Assembly: GCF_000340215.1 (NCBI RefSeq)
Contig: NW_006921532.1
Span: 4,415,126-4,479,125 of the forward strand
From: Pseudocercospora fijiensis CIRAD86
Lineage: Eukaryota; Ascomycota; Dothideomycetes; Mycosphaerellales; Mycosphaerellaceae
Direction: 5' to 3'
Length of the DNA stretch: 64,000 nucleotides
The translations under genes and the position numbers were made by a program. How positions within the stretch are numbered: position 1 is the first letter of the stretch; each line of letters starts with the position of its first letter. This document shows positions 54,640 to 64,000 of this stretch, in pieces. Under the pieces are notes generated by a model. The model had not been told where the DNA came from and made no database searches. It was given only the letters and a program-made list of their open reading frames with translations.

Positions 54640-57162
54640 ATGCTTGCTGTTCTCGTGACTCTCATCACAGCGGCAGCAGCCATCAGCAACCATGCCACTG
54701 CTGGCATCGAGGCACTGGTCAAGCGACGCCTTCCTCGCCATGTCGATGGCTTCTCTTTTTCCATCGACCCTTCCTACCCGAGCGCATCGTCCTCGACACC
54801 TCCCAACGACCGATATACAGTAGCAAATGGAGACAATGGCACCATCTGCATTTCAGGCAATTCGCCAATCGCCCTTGCAAGTGCACTTCGCTGGTACTTG
54901 GTCAACGCCATGCACGTGGATCTCTACTGGTTCGTCGGGAGCAACTTTGACCTCGCACCAGAAGCATTGCCACCACTCAAGTCCACCTATCATGGCTCCT
55001 CGATCGTGCCCTACCGCTATCACTTCAACACAGTGACATTCAGCTACACTGCCGCTTTCTGGAGCTGGGAGGAATGGGAACAGCAGCTCGATTGGATGGC
55101 TCTCCGCGGCATCAATCTTCCTTTGGCCTGGGTCGGGTTCGAAAAGCTGCTTCAAGACGTATTCCTCGGCGCCGGCTTTACCAATGCTGAAATCGGCACG
55201 TTCCTCAGTGGCCCAGCTTTCCAAGCCTGGAACAGATTCGGCAACATCCAAGGTTCTGTAAGTGTATCTCAACTTGAGAGGCATGGCTCGGCCTCGGTTG
55301 GAGACCACGCGATCAATTTCAAGAACTCGATCTCAGCTTTGCTTGTGGAGAATCGTGCTATGCTTCGTTGACATTCACTAATTCTCCCGTCCGCTTGCAT
55401 TTAGTGGGGAGGAGACTTGCCACAGAGCTGGATCGACCATCAATTTGAACTTAACAAGAAGATTGTCGCTCGCATGGTAGAGCTCGGAATGACACCAGTG
55501 TTGCCATGCTTTACGGGCTTCGTGCCCACACAAATCAGCAGGCTGTATCCGAACGCTTCATTTGTCAATGGATCCAGATGGAACGGCTTCCAGGCAGAGT
55601 ACACTAATGTTACATTCCTGGAGCCATTTGATCCACTGTTTACCACGCTACAGAAAAGCTTCATCTCCAAACAGATCGAAGCATATGGGAATGTTTCAAG
55701 TATATACACATTGGATCAATACAACGAGAATGACCCATTTTCAGGCGAGCTTGCCTATTTGAAAAATGTCACTTCAAACACCATCAAGAGTCTCAAGGCT
55801 GCAGATCCGGAAGCGATATGGTTCATTCAAGGATGGCTATTCTATAGCTCGGCTGACTTTTGGACTGATGAGCGAGTCGAAGCATATCTGGGAGGCGTTG
55901 CAAACGAGGACATGTTGATTCTGGACTTGTTCTCCGAGTCACAGCCTCAGTGGCAGAGAACAAATTCCTACTTTGGCAAGCCCTGGATATGGTGTCAACT
56001 GCACGACTATGGTGGCAACCAAGGTGAGATCGAGTGTCGACGAGGAATGCATAGTGCCCAGTTGTCTGACTCCTCAATAGGACTTCACGGTCAAGTCGAA
56101 AACGTGACCATCAACCCAGTGCAGGCGTTAGCAAACAAGACTAGCACAATGGTCGGTATGGGCTCGACCATGGAAGGCCAAGAAGGCAACGAGATCATCT
56201 ACGATATTCTCCTTGACCAAGCCTGGTCAAAAGAACCAATCGATAGCGACAGCTACTTTCACGATTGGGTCACCTCACGCTACGCTGGATCTAAGCTCCC
56301 CAGCGGACTTTACACTGCCTGGGATGTCATGCGTCAGACAGTGTACAACAGCACTGACATCGAGGCCGCTGAGGCCGTCACCAAATCCATATTTGAACTA
56401 GAACCAAATACTACTGGACTTCTCAATAGAAGAGGTCATCACTCGACTCTGATACTGTACGACCCGAATGTGCTGGTAAGCGCCTGGAACGACCTCTACA
56501 ATGCTTCAAATGACGACATCCAGCTCTGGGACGTAAAAGCCTATCAATTCGATCTAGTCGACACAACCAGACAGGTTCTTGCCAATGCATTTTATCCGCT
56601 CTACACCGACTTTGTGCACTCTGCCAACAAATCAGTACAAGGCACTTACTCTCCGACCAAGGCCGAGGAGAAGGGAAAAGAAATGATTATGCTCCTCAAA
56701 GATCTCGACTCCGTCCTGGAAGCGAGCGGCAATGCTCACTTCAAGCTGTCGTCCTGGATTGAATCCGCTCGGCTCTGGGCTCCTGCTGAAGATTACGCAG
56801 ACGACAAGAACACCACTGCAAAAATCGCGGACTTCTATGAATACACCGCTCGTAACCAGATAACTTTATGGGGTCCAAATGGCGAGATCAGTGATTATGC
56901 ATCGAAGCAATGGGCTGGTCTGATCAGGAGCTACTATGTGCCACGATGGCAGCGCTTCGTCGACTTTACACTAAATAGCACTACATCGATGAACGGCGAG
57001 AACGGTGCGTTGAAGGCTAGTCTTACGGCTTTTGAGCTTGCGTGGCAGCTTGAGACTTCGACAGCACCGCATGCGAGCACATACTCGCAATCTGATGGCG
57101 GCAATCTGAAGGATACCATTGCAAGAGTGGTAACAGCATGGCCCAATGTGTTCAAGCCTTAG
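54640..57162 (+). CDS. Alpha-N-acetylglucosaminidase, GH89, secreted
   Basis: Retaining exo-glycosidase releasing terminal alpha-linked GlcNAc. Exons 54640-55257 and 55405-57162 give 791 residues. Signal peptide MLAVLVTLITAAAAISNHATA. NAGLU-like N-domain: DGFSFSIDPSYP, ISGNSPIALASALRWYLVNA. Catalytic (alpha/beta)8 barrel: YHFNTVTFSYTAAFWSWEEW, LDWMALRGINLPLAWVGFEK, NIQGSWGGDLPQSWIDHQ, RMVELGMTPVLPCFTGFVP. Acid/base Glu314 is in LDQYNENDPFSG and the probable nucleophile Glu463 in GMGSTMEGQEGNEI, corresponding to the two catalytic Glu of human NAGLU. The C-terminal helical domain has several N-glycosylation sequons. Complete. In fungi it may act on glycoprotein or glycolipid debris or in the vacuole; location is inferred. 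Confidence 0.93.
55258..55404 (+). other. Intron of the GH89 gene
   Basis: 147 bp, longer than its neighbours in the window, GTAAGT donor and TTTAG acceptor, phase 0. Joins NIQGS to WGGDLPQSW, a conserved GH89 stretch. The frame in the intron stops at about 55371. Confidence 0.88.
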
Positions 57163-57257
57163 ATGTGTGAATTAATTTGCAATTGCTGGCTCTGCTTCCT
57201 GAATTGGGGCTCTACATCTAGATTGTCTGAACACGTCTTATCGTTTCCCATACGGCA

Positions 57258-59396
57258 CTAATCGTCATCTGGCTCAGGTTTTGGGTCACCAACCAAGCCT
57301 GCTGTCATATTGTTCATTCGTCTTGCAAGCAAATCCTCATGACTCGCAAGCCGGTGGACGATTGTTCGAGTATCAGCAGGACTCATCCTACCAGATCTCA
57401 CCCTTGCCCGTCTTCGACTACCACTTGCGCTGGAATTCGCAGCAGCCCCAGAGCCGGACTGGCGCCTTGGGTTGGCATTGTCAATCTTGGTCATGCGTAG
57501 CCTGCCAGGCACGTGAAGTTCAAGTGGCTTGTCGGCATCGGAGTTCGAAGCTGATACGCGACGAGAATGGGTGCGCCTGTGCGTAAAATAGTCCTTCCCG
57601 GCATCACCATCAGCGGCAGGCGTGGCAGCCGAAGAAAGAGGCTCTTCAGCGTCCAGTTCCGTGAAGACTTTCCTCATCCATCGACTGCAGAGATGTATGT
57701 ATTGCCATGCCTTGGGGAACACCGACACGAATTGCAGAAAGCCATGGCTGACTCCGGGAACAAAATGGACTTCTACGTGCTGACGGTCATCGAAGCGGGC
57801 ATCTTCAGGTTCCAGTCCCAATTCTTGCCTCCGCCTGAACTCGAACAGTTTGGCTTGGCGGACTCGTCCGGCAAAGATTGCAGTATCGTCCACAAGTGGA
57901 TCGCGCTCACCGCACAGAAGAAACATTCTTGGGAACTTTGTCAGCAGCTCCTCGGGCGCTCTGACCGGCGAGAGGAGGAATTCGGTTGAAAAATCCGGTC
58001 GATTGTGCTCGCCAATATATAGCAAAATCATGGATCGCAGCATCTCTGGCGAGATAATGCGGTCGTTGAAGTAAGATATCATGCTGCTCATTGCCAATCG
58101 CGTTTTCAGTCGTGGATGGAAGGAGTCGTTTCGTGCTAGCATTTTCCGTTTCGGTAATTCTCCATTTGCATCGTCATCTTTTTCGTTGTCCGAGGCGTAT
58201 GGCGTATTGGGTGTCAGCTTTCGGTAATCCTCTGTCTTGCGGTCGAGGATGCTTTTGTTCTGCTTTCGCCGCTCTGGAGCCTTAAGTAAAGATAGCTGTT
58301 CATCAGATATCCAATTGCCAATGTTCATCTCCAGAGCCGGATATATTCCTACCACTGCATCCGGTGGCGGAAGCATATTCAGCTTGTCGCCATGCCGCCA
58401 ATTCTGGTATGGAGATTGAGCGTCCAGTATCATCAAAGTCATAGCAATTGCGAGATTCCCTCCAGCACTGTCGCCTGCGACAATCACTCGTGGAATCATC
58501 TCTCCCGAGAGACCAATACAACGCCCGCGCGTCGCAAGAAGCTGGTAGTACACATCATGGCACTCATTGAGAGCATATGGATAAGGGTGTTCGGGCGCCT
58601 TCTTGTAATCCAGAGCCAGGACAGGTATCCCGAGTTTACCTGCCCAAGCAAGCAGCTTGTCGTCATGGCATCGTGGATCCATAGCCACGAAGCCACCTCC
58701 AGGAATATCCAATACGATCTTGTCCTGCCGTCTCAATTCCGAGTCATCCCCATCGAAATACAGCCATGCATCCACCGGGTCATGGTAATCGCTCTCTTTC
58801 GGCCTGCGGAGCTGAATCTTGCGCGGCTCATACTTCATGAACTTTGGTCTCATGAGCTTCGTCAAGAAGCTGAGCACGGGACTGTTTGGCTTGTTCCAGC
58901 TGACTCTCAAATGCTGAACGTTCAGAGCACCTCTTACTCTCCTCACCATCTCATCTGCCTGCTCGGCACATACGAGGTAGTAGACTGTGAACACAATTTC
59001 GCACGTGCTCCTCAACCATGCAGGTCGTAGATGCATTGCTGTCCAGAACCCGGCATCGAGCGCGGTGGTGATCCATGTGGCGCGGAAGAAGCTGCGATCA
59101 TACAGACTTGCCAAGGGCTCTGGAGACTCAAGACCCACCACTCTTGCAAAGTTGCGCGTGACATAGAGCAACACACAGAAAATGACGACTGCCTGGTGAA
59201 GGGAGAAGCGTCGCGAGAGCCATTTCGAGATTTTGTTGATCGGGGGAGGCCCGTTCTTGGGGGCTTTTCGGAGGTAGAAAGACCAGAAGAGGACGACGGC
59301 GAAGACTTGGTACTTCCGAAATCGAGTAGAGGGTCGTCCAAGTATGTGGTCTGGGGGTCGCGTGAGCGCGGCATGGCCGACATGCTCTGTGATCAT
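57258..59396 (-). CDS. Membrane-anchored HSL-type alpha/beta hydrolase (esterase/lipase)
   Basis: 712 residues, one exon. Hydrophobic segments near the N-terminus (KYQVFAVVLFWSFYLRK, LHQAVVIFCVLLYVTRNFA and EIVFTVYYLVCA) suggest membrane anchoring. Catalytic domain: oxyanion segment DIPGGGFVAMDP (about 230-241); ALDYKKAPEHPYPYALNEC, typical of the hormone-sensitive-lipase group; nucleophile elbow GDSAGGN with Ser310; acid in CGERDPLVDD; and base in VSHGFLQF. A long insert (about 365-440, KRKMLARNDSFHPRLKTR) and a Ser/Arg-rich C-terminus (THRRTHSRRVSASNSD) look regulatory. HSL proteins usually have HGGG; here the His is Pro. A lipid-droplet or ER lipase/esterase role is inferred. The ATG at 59396 is chosen as the first in frame; a nearby GTGAGT leaves an upstream exon possible. 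Confidence 0.82.
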   Translation of the reverse strand: MITEHVGHAALTRPPDHILGRPSTRFRKYQVFAVVLFWSFYLRKAPKNGPPPINKISKWLSRRFSLHQAVVIFCVLLYVTRNFARVVGLESPEPLASLYDRSFFRATWITTALDAGFWTAMHLRPAWLRSTCEIVFTVYYLVCAEQADEMVRRVRGALNVQHLRVSWNKPNSPVLSFLTKLMRPKFMKYEPRKIQLRRPKESDYHDPVDAWLYFDGDDSELRRQDKIVLDIPGGGFVAMDPRCHDDKLLAWAGKLGIPVLALDYKKAPEHPYPYALNECHDVYYQLLATRGRCIGLSGEMIPRVIVAGDSAGGNLAIAMTLMILDAQSPYQNWRHGDKLNMLPPPDAVVGIYPALEMNIGNWISDEQLSLLKAPERRKQNKSILDRKTEDYRKLTPNTPYASDNEKDDDANGELPKRKMLARNDSFHPRLKTRLAMSSMISYFNDRIISPEMLRSMILLYIGEHNRPDFSTEFLLSPVRAPEELLTKFPRMFLLCGERDPLVDDTAIFAGRVRQAKLFEFRRRQELGLEPEDARFDDRQHVEVHFVPGVSHGFLQFVSVFPKAWQYIHLCSRWMRKVFTELDAEEPLSSAATPAADGDAGKDYFTHRRTHSRRVSASNSDADKPLELHVPGRLRMTKIDNANPRRQSGSGAAANSSASGSRRRARVRSGRMSPADTRTIVHRLASHEDLLARRMNNMTAGLVGDPKPEPDDD

Positions 59397-60783
59397 GTGC
59401 TTGACTCACCAATCATGGCCTCAGCCTACTTCAGACCGAACACAAGCAGAGCATGAGTACACGATGCTGCCAATCCTTGTCTCTCAGCCTCCGTCTGCTC
59501 TCGAATTGTCTCGTCAAAGCCGCCGCCAGATAGCTGTCAGAGTCGATGAATAAAGAAAGCCGCTGTTCTCAGTCCAGGACTGTCCGTGGTCGTGCACATA
59601 GGAAACATGGGAAAAGAGACTTGCAAGATGGTTACTAGCGACGGTAAAGGAGGGCCATACCATCGTGACCAGCGAAGTCAAATGGCACGCCTCTGAGTGG
59701 TTGTCTTCTCGCATGTGAAAGCCGTGCCCTCTCATCGTCACATGCCAATGATGATGCCATGACATCCAGCCGCAGGTCTGCGGATGCACAAATCGGCAAG
59801 TAGCGGATAGCAAAACGGTGACTCCCGAAAACTCAGCAAATAACAGCACCTTCGATTGAAATCTATATAATACTGCGTCTTTTGCCCCCTACTATCTATA
59901 ACGGCGTATATTCTCGCTAGTATACTATCTATATATTATTAAATTATTTATTTACTTAGAAGTAATTTCTTCGAAGAATTTAATTATTCTAGCGCGTACG
60001 TCTTCGCGCGTATATCGTATCTTTTTTCTAAAATAATTGTTTAAAAGACTCTAAGTCGTCGCTATCGTTATATCCCTATATCGTTTACTTTAAGTAATTT
60101 TCGAAACTTATTACTTAGAGTCTAGACGTATTAAAACAGTCGGCAACTATATCGAGTTTTCGCTTTAATAACGTAACTAGATTATCTGATTTTTCGAGAA
60201 ATTCGGTATATTTTCTTACTCCGCGTTTCTCTAGTTTTCTCGGGGTATTACAATACGGCGGTATCGCGTTTAGTTGCTTCGAAGATATAAAGAGAAAGAG
60301 TAAATAAAGGAGATCGCGACGAGGGGCTGGCATACGGGAGTCGCCGTTTTGTCCGACACTCATCGAGTCGGCAAAACAATGGGCCGAGGATGCTAGTTCG
60401 TGCAACCAACGCGAGCGAGCTGCCACGGCGTATACTGCTGCTATACGCTATGCTGCTCATAAAGGGCAAGTGCCCATCAACAAGGTCACATATGCTTTGA
60501 AAACAATCGCATGTGGCAATGGGCCTCAAACATTCCTCCTTTTCCAGAAACACACCATCGAAGTACTTGATTTGGCGTCAAGCTCACAACAGAATCATGC
60601 ACGTGCTCACACCGGAGGGAACATGAGATGGAATGGAATTGAGGGCAGATTGAGGTCCGATCAGTCCACGCTGACGCTAGCTAGGTCCTCTCTCAAATGC
60701 GTTCGCCACACGAAAGCGCCGTCATGTGAAACAAGTACACCAAGAAGGTAATCAGCAACATTCGCTATCATTGATTCCAACGC
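59397..60783. other. Intergenic region with an AT-rich degenerate patch
   Basis: 1.39 kb between the hydrolase 5' end and the HMG-box gene 3' end. Ordinary DNA to about 59860, then the TpA-rich patch (listed separately) to about 60300, then ordinary DNA. Frames on both strands have no domain. Confidence 0.6.
59860..60310. mobile_element. Small RIP-like, TpA-rich relic
   Basis: The composition changes abruptly to TA-rich (TATATATTATTAAATTATTT) with few CpA, like the 19.6-43.5 kb island. A minus-strand frame (60426-60115) reads KQLNAIPPYCNTPRKLEKRG then VRKYTEFLEKSDNL before stops, possibly a fragment of a repeat-encoded protein. No terminal repeats or target duplication found, so the family is unassigned. 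Confidence 0.45.
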
Positions 60784-63176
60784 TCAATCTTCCATCTTGC
60801 CGCTCTGCCCAAAGGCTCGAACCCACTCGCTCACCTCAAATCCCAAGCGACGCAATGTAGACGGCTCAACCTCCAAACTATCCCTACTATCAGCCTTGGT
60901 CCTCTTCACCACAAACAGATTGCCATCATCCATAATTTCGACGCTCTGCTTGCCAGTGTCTGCTGCAACACCATCGCGCACATAGATCGTGAGGTCTGGA
61001 CTGATAATACCACGCCAGTGTGTTGCAGTCCACTCCCAATGATCCTTGGGAGAATAGCGAGCATGGGCTTCGATCGGAATGTGGCATGCGAAGAAATTGC
61101 TTGCATAGAGCGAATAGTTGACAACAATGCTGACAGGCTTTGCCGAACCTGAATCGGTCAGTTCCTTTCCAGTGCTGGAGACTGACGACTTGCGAGCGTC
61201 GACATCCATCTTTTCGTCGCTATCTGAATTGAAGCGCCCGGTGTTTCCAGAACTGTCGTCATCCGAACCAGTAGTCGCGGTCCTGTTCTGCTTGGGACTG
61301 TCGTCTGGGTCCTCGTAATCCTCGTCCACTTCGCGATGCTTGGCTTTCGTAAGCACATCGACCATGACCGAATCTGTTGGCGATGAGTTCCTGACGCTCA
61401 GCGATTCAACAATATCAGCAGTTTTCAAAAGCCAATCGGCAGCTAGACGGTGATATTGCGCCATGATGTGCTCTTTGTTTCCTTGAGAGGACACAGATGG
61501 ACCATCTAACTGTCTGACTTTCAGATCATCGCCCTTGCTCAGCGTCTCGGTCAGCCACGATCCTAGTGCCTTCACCGCGTCAGGATTGTCGCCCTCTATA
61601 GCAACGAACGGGCCGCGCGGTGCCGACTTTCTCACTGGTCTCGGAGGTGCGACCTGGCTGAGCACCTTGACCTTGTACCAAAAATCCAGGCTCATGATTT
61701 GCTCCTTGGCAGTCTTGCCCGTTCCTGCAGTGGCCACAGTTCCAGCTATGCCACCGCTGCTACCAGTCTGCAGTGGAGGCAGAGTAAGAGAACGGTCATG
61801 GGGAATGTGACCTTGCGAGAGGCGGTGTTGCTGATAGCCGGGTCCTGGACGTGGTGGCGGCGCCATCGGACCAGGAGGGCTCACGACACCGCGGAGACCC
61901 GGCAGGCTTTCGCGTCGTACATGAGCTGCAGTTGCGCCAGGTGGGTATGGATGTGGCGGACCTTGTGCAAATGGAAATGGTGTTCCTGGGCCCACTGGAG
62001 GTCCAGGCTGTCCAAGTGGTGGTGCTACTGCATACCGAGGAGGGAGGGACCTGCTCATTGTTGTGGGATGCTCGCCATTGTAGCGCCGGCGCTTGAGATC
62101 TGGGCTGAGTGGTCCGAGATCATCACGCTCATCTTGGTGTCCATGAGGGCCGGGAGACATGGTATTGTTCGGAAATTGCCTACCCATGCGCCGTGCTGCT
62201 GGAGACTGCAGGTTGAGGTCTCTCAACACGGGTAACGTACGTGACACCGGTGTGTTAATCGACGCTGGAGTGTGTGCTGAAGCTGGGCTGTTGCCTGTCG
62301 AGTTAATGCTGGAGTAAGGCGTAGAAGGTGCTAAGATGCTGCGGCCGCCGCACTTCTGACAACGCGGCTTTTCGACTGCAGAGCCGCCTGCTTCCGATGA
62401 CAGACTATTTCGTCGGCCGCTGCGCTTTGGTTGATAGCGATAAAGTGGGTATTGCTGCTGGTGGCGGAGCTTCTCTTCCTCGGCAAGCGCTTTCCACCTA
62501 CTCTTCACTTCTGGAGGCTGGTTCTGCCACTGCTCGCCTATAATCTTCGATATTTCTGGATTTGCTAGACCTGGGTTTTGAGCAACAACTTGCGCTTGGT
62601 GATTTTGTCGGTATAGAATGAACGCTAGTGCAGGTCAGTCAGATGTCACGCCGTGCATAGTCAACATAAGCACCTACCGTTGCGAGGACGTGGTATTTTG
62701 GGCTCGGGCTGGCAGATACAGACGTGTATGTCACCACTTCCGGATCTGATGTGTGCTGGCGAAAAGGCTTCAGCGTGGTCGAGGTCTTTGTCCTCCGACT
62801 GCACAATGCCGGCGGTGCGCTTTCTTGTTATCCTGATAGGGGGACTCTCCTCGGGCGTCAATGGAGTCTTAGACTCACCCTGACTCCGAGAAGGACTTGG
62901 AGATTGCCTCTGGGAGCGAGACGAGACGGAAGACGATGTACGCCTGCTGGAACTGGCGGTAATATGATGGCTGCCTCGTGTATCCTGAGCTTGAGACTTG
63001 TTCAAGACAGCGTTATCACTTTGATTCCCGTCTGGCATGGTTCGCTGCCACAGCTGTCTCGTGAAAATGATACGTCCGCCGGAATCATGAGCTGCCTGCG
63101 TTTGTATAGGAGGTAAGCACCGGCGATCTTGCGGGTTTGGTAGCGACGGCAAGCATGAATCCTGTATGGCAGACAT
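60784..63176 (-). CDS. HMG-box (MATA/Ste11-Rox1 type) transcription factor
   Basis: Exons 63176-62678 and 62624-60784 give 779 residues, with a 53-bp intron splitting an Ala codon inside the HMG box. Spliced box (about residues 159-230): PKIPRPRNAFILYRQNHQ, NPGLANPEISKIIGEQW, PPEVKSRWKALAEEEKLRH and YPLYRYQPKRSGRR, the sequence-specific MATA-HMG type. Upstream is a Ser/Arg-rich region with TPLTPEESPPIRITRKR. Downstream is a small Cys pair (RCQKCGG), a Pro/Gly-rich segment and, near the C-terminus, a conserved-looking domain (SIVVNYSLYASNFFACHIP, then DLTIYVRDGVA and LGFEVSEWVRAFGQ). Nuclear regulator; mating, stress or development roles are typical for the family but not shown here. The start ATG could lie in a further 5' exon. 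Confidence 0.87.
62625..62677 (-). other. Intron of the HMG-box gene
   Basis: 53 bp, GTAGGT donor, CACTAG acceptor. Joins RPRN-A-FILYRQ, restoring the HMG box. Confidence 0.9.
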
Positions 63177-64000
63177 CGAGAAGAAGATGGCAGGGTCTCA
63201 CAGGCCTCTTGTTCCACTGGCATGCCCATCGACAATGAGATTCCAGTGTACCAATAGGATCGCGTGACGAATCAAGACGAGCCATTATTGCAAAGAAGCA
63301 GAGAACCTTTGTGCCTATTATCCCAAGCCTACTGTGGCATGCGGCTCTTTGTCCAATGACGAGCACGGTCATCGTCTACATCGCGCACTGCTGCGATTGT
63401 TGCGGAGTCGATACTGCACGCTTTTCTTTGTTCTTTGTTGGTGAGCGCGGGACCGAAAGCGGCCAAGCCGTAGCGCGCAGCAGCCAGACGAAACGTCAGC
63501 TGCCTTTGAGACATTCCAAGCGGTAAGCATGCAAGGAGGCGCCTCAAAGAAATGTAGGCTGGCACAACAATGCGAAGTTGCGAACAAACGGCCGTACATC
63601 CGTGGCCGCCTTAACCTCCGCTGGATCATGGAATTTCCTGATATCTGGGCACTTTGTGTTGTGTCATGGAGACACGATTTCCGGCACCGAGATGGCGGAA
63701 TGTTACACATTGTTGCAACTCTGTGAGCGTGCTGTGCGACACAACACGACCTCCAATTCTCGTCTTGTTATACACTTTGTAGCTTCGACAGCCCTTCTGC
63801 GTCTCGGGGTGGCCGTCCAGTTGGCGGGCGGGTTTCGACTTTGCATGCTGCAATGCCAGACTTTTGGGACACTGATGCTGCTGTGCCTGCGACAATTGGT
63901 GCCAAAGCCAGTTGAGGATCCATAATCCCATCTACTATGATTACCGACTTCCGACGGGTTCCAGGATGACGGCTAAGTCTGTTGTGTATGGACAGCTGCA
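63177..64000. other. Upstream region of the HMG-box gene to the window edge
   Basis: 824 bp. Overlapping short frames on both strands with no domain. No repeat or RNA gene seen. May include the promoter and leader of the HMG-box gene. Confidence 0.55.

Overview
The window is nuclear DNA of a filamentous ascomycete. Genes are compact, with 50-70 bp GT-AG introns and CTAAC-like branch sites, and they include typical Pezizomycotina families: a Ppo/linoleate diol synthase, a Dal5-type MFS carrier and a secreted GH89 enzyme. The repeats carry the CpA-to-TpA scars of repeat-induced point mutation (RIP). A Dothideomycete is my guess; the sequence alone does not settle the class.

Left gene block (1-19.5 kb): the 5' part of a mitochondrial acetylornithine aminotransferase (ARG8, minus strand, runs off the left edge); a four-exon MFS anion transporter; the enoyl-CoA reductase TSC13; a 31-bp tandem array; a long peroxidase-P450 fusion (Ppo/LDS); a DUF2470 membrane protein with a splice-phase problem; two neighbouring genes for otherwise unrelated proteins that share a C-terminal motif; and a 1307-residue GAS2/GAR-domain protein with two MCB-like boxes just upstream of its ATG.

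Transposon island (about 19.6-43.5 kb): no intact gene. I read it as a nest. The host is a RIP-degraded MULE-like DNA transposon. Three insertions interrupt it: a 1.76-kb non-autonomous LTR element (target duplication ATATC), a Tad-like LINE (15-bp duplication) and a Ty3/Gypsy chromovirus, Gypsy-2 (CCTTT). The LINE is itself split by a second chromovirus, Gypsy-1 (TGCTT). All four target duplications are exact and the LTR pairs match in length (132, 180 and 196 bp). The MULE frame resumes across the LINE and Gypsy-2 sites. RIP has put stops at Trp and Gln codons and changed catalytic Asp codons to Asn.

Right gene block (45-64 kb): an orphan protein; a three-exon APH-fold kinase-like protein; a SNF2 ATPase; a small Lys/Arg-rich-tailed protein; ribosomal protein L3; a secreted alpha-N-acetylglucosaminidase (GH89); a membrane-anchored HSL-type hydrolase; a small AT-rich degenerate patch at about 59.9-60.3 kb; and an HMG-box regulator. 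The genes are mostly unrelated housekeeping and metabolic functions and do not form an evident secondary-metabolite cluster.

Splice sites were placed by eye from reading-frame continuity and GT/AG signals. Family assignments come from recognised motifs; no database search was run.
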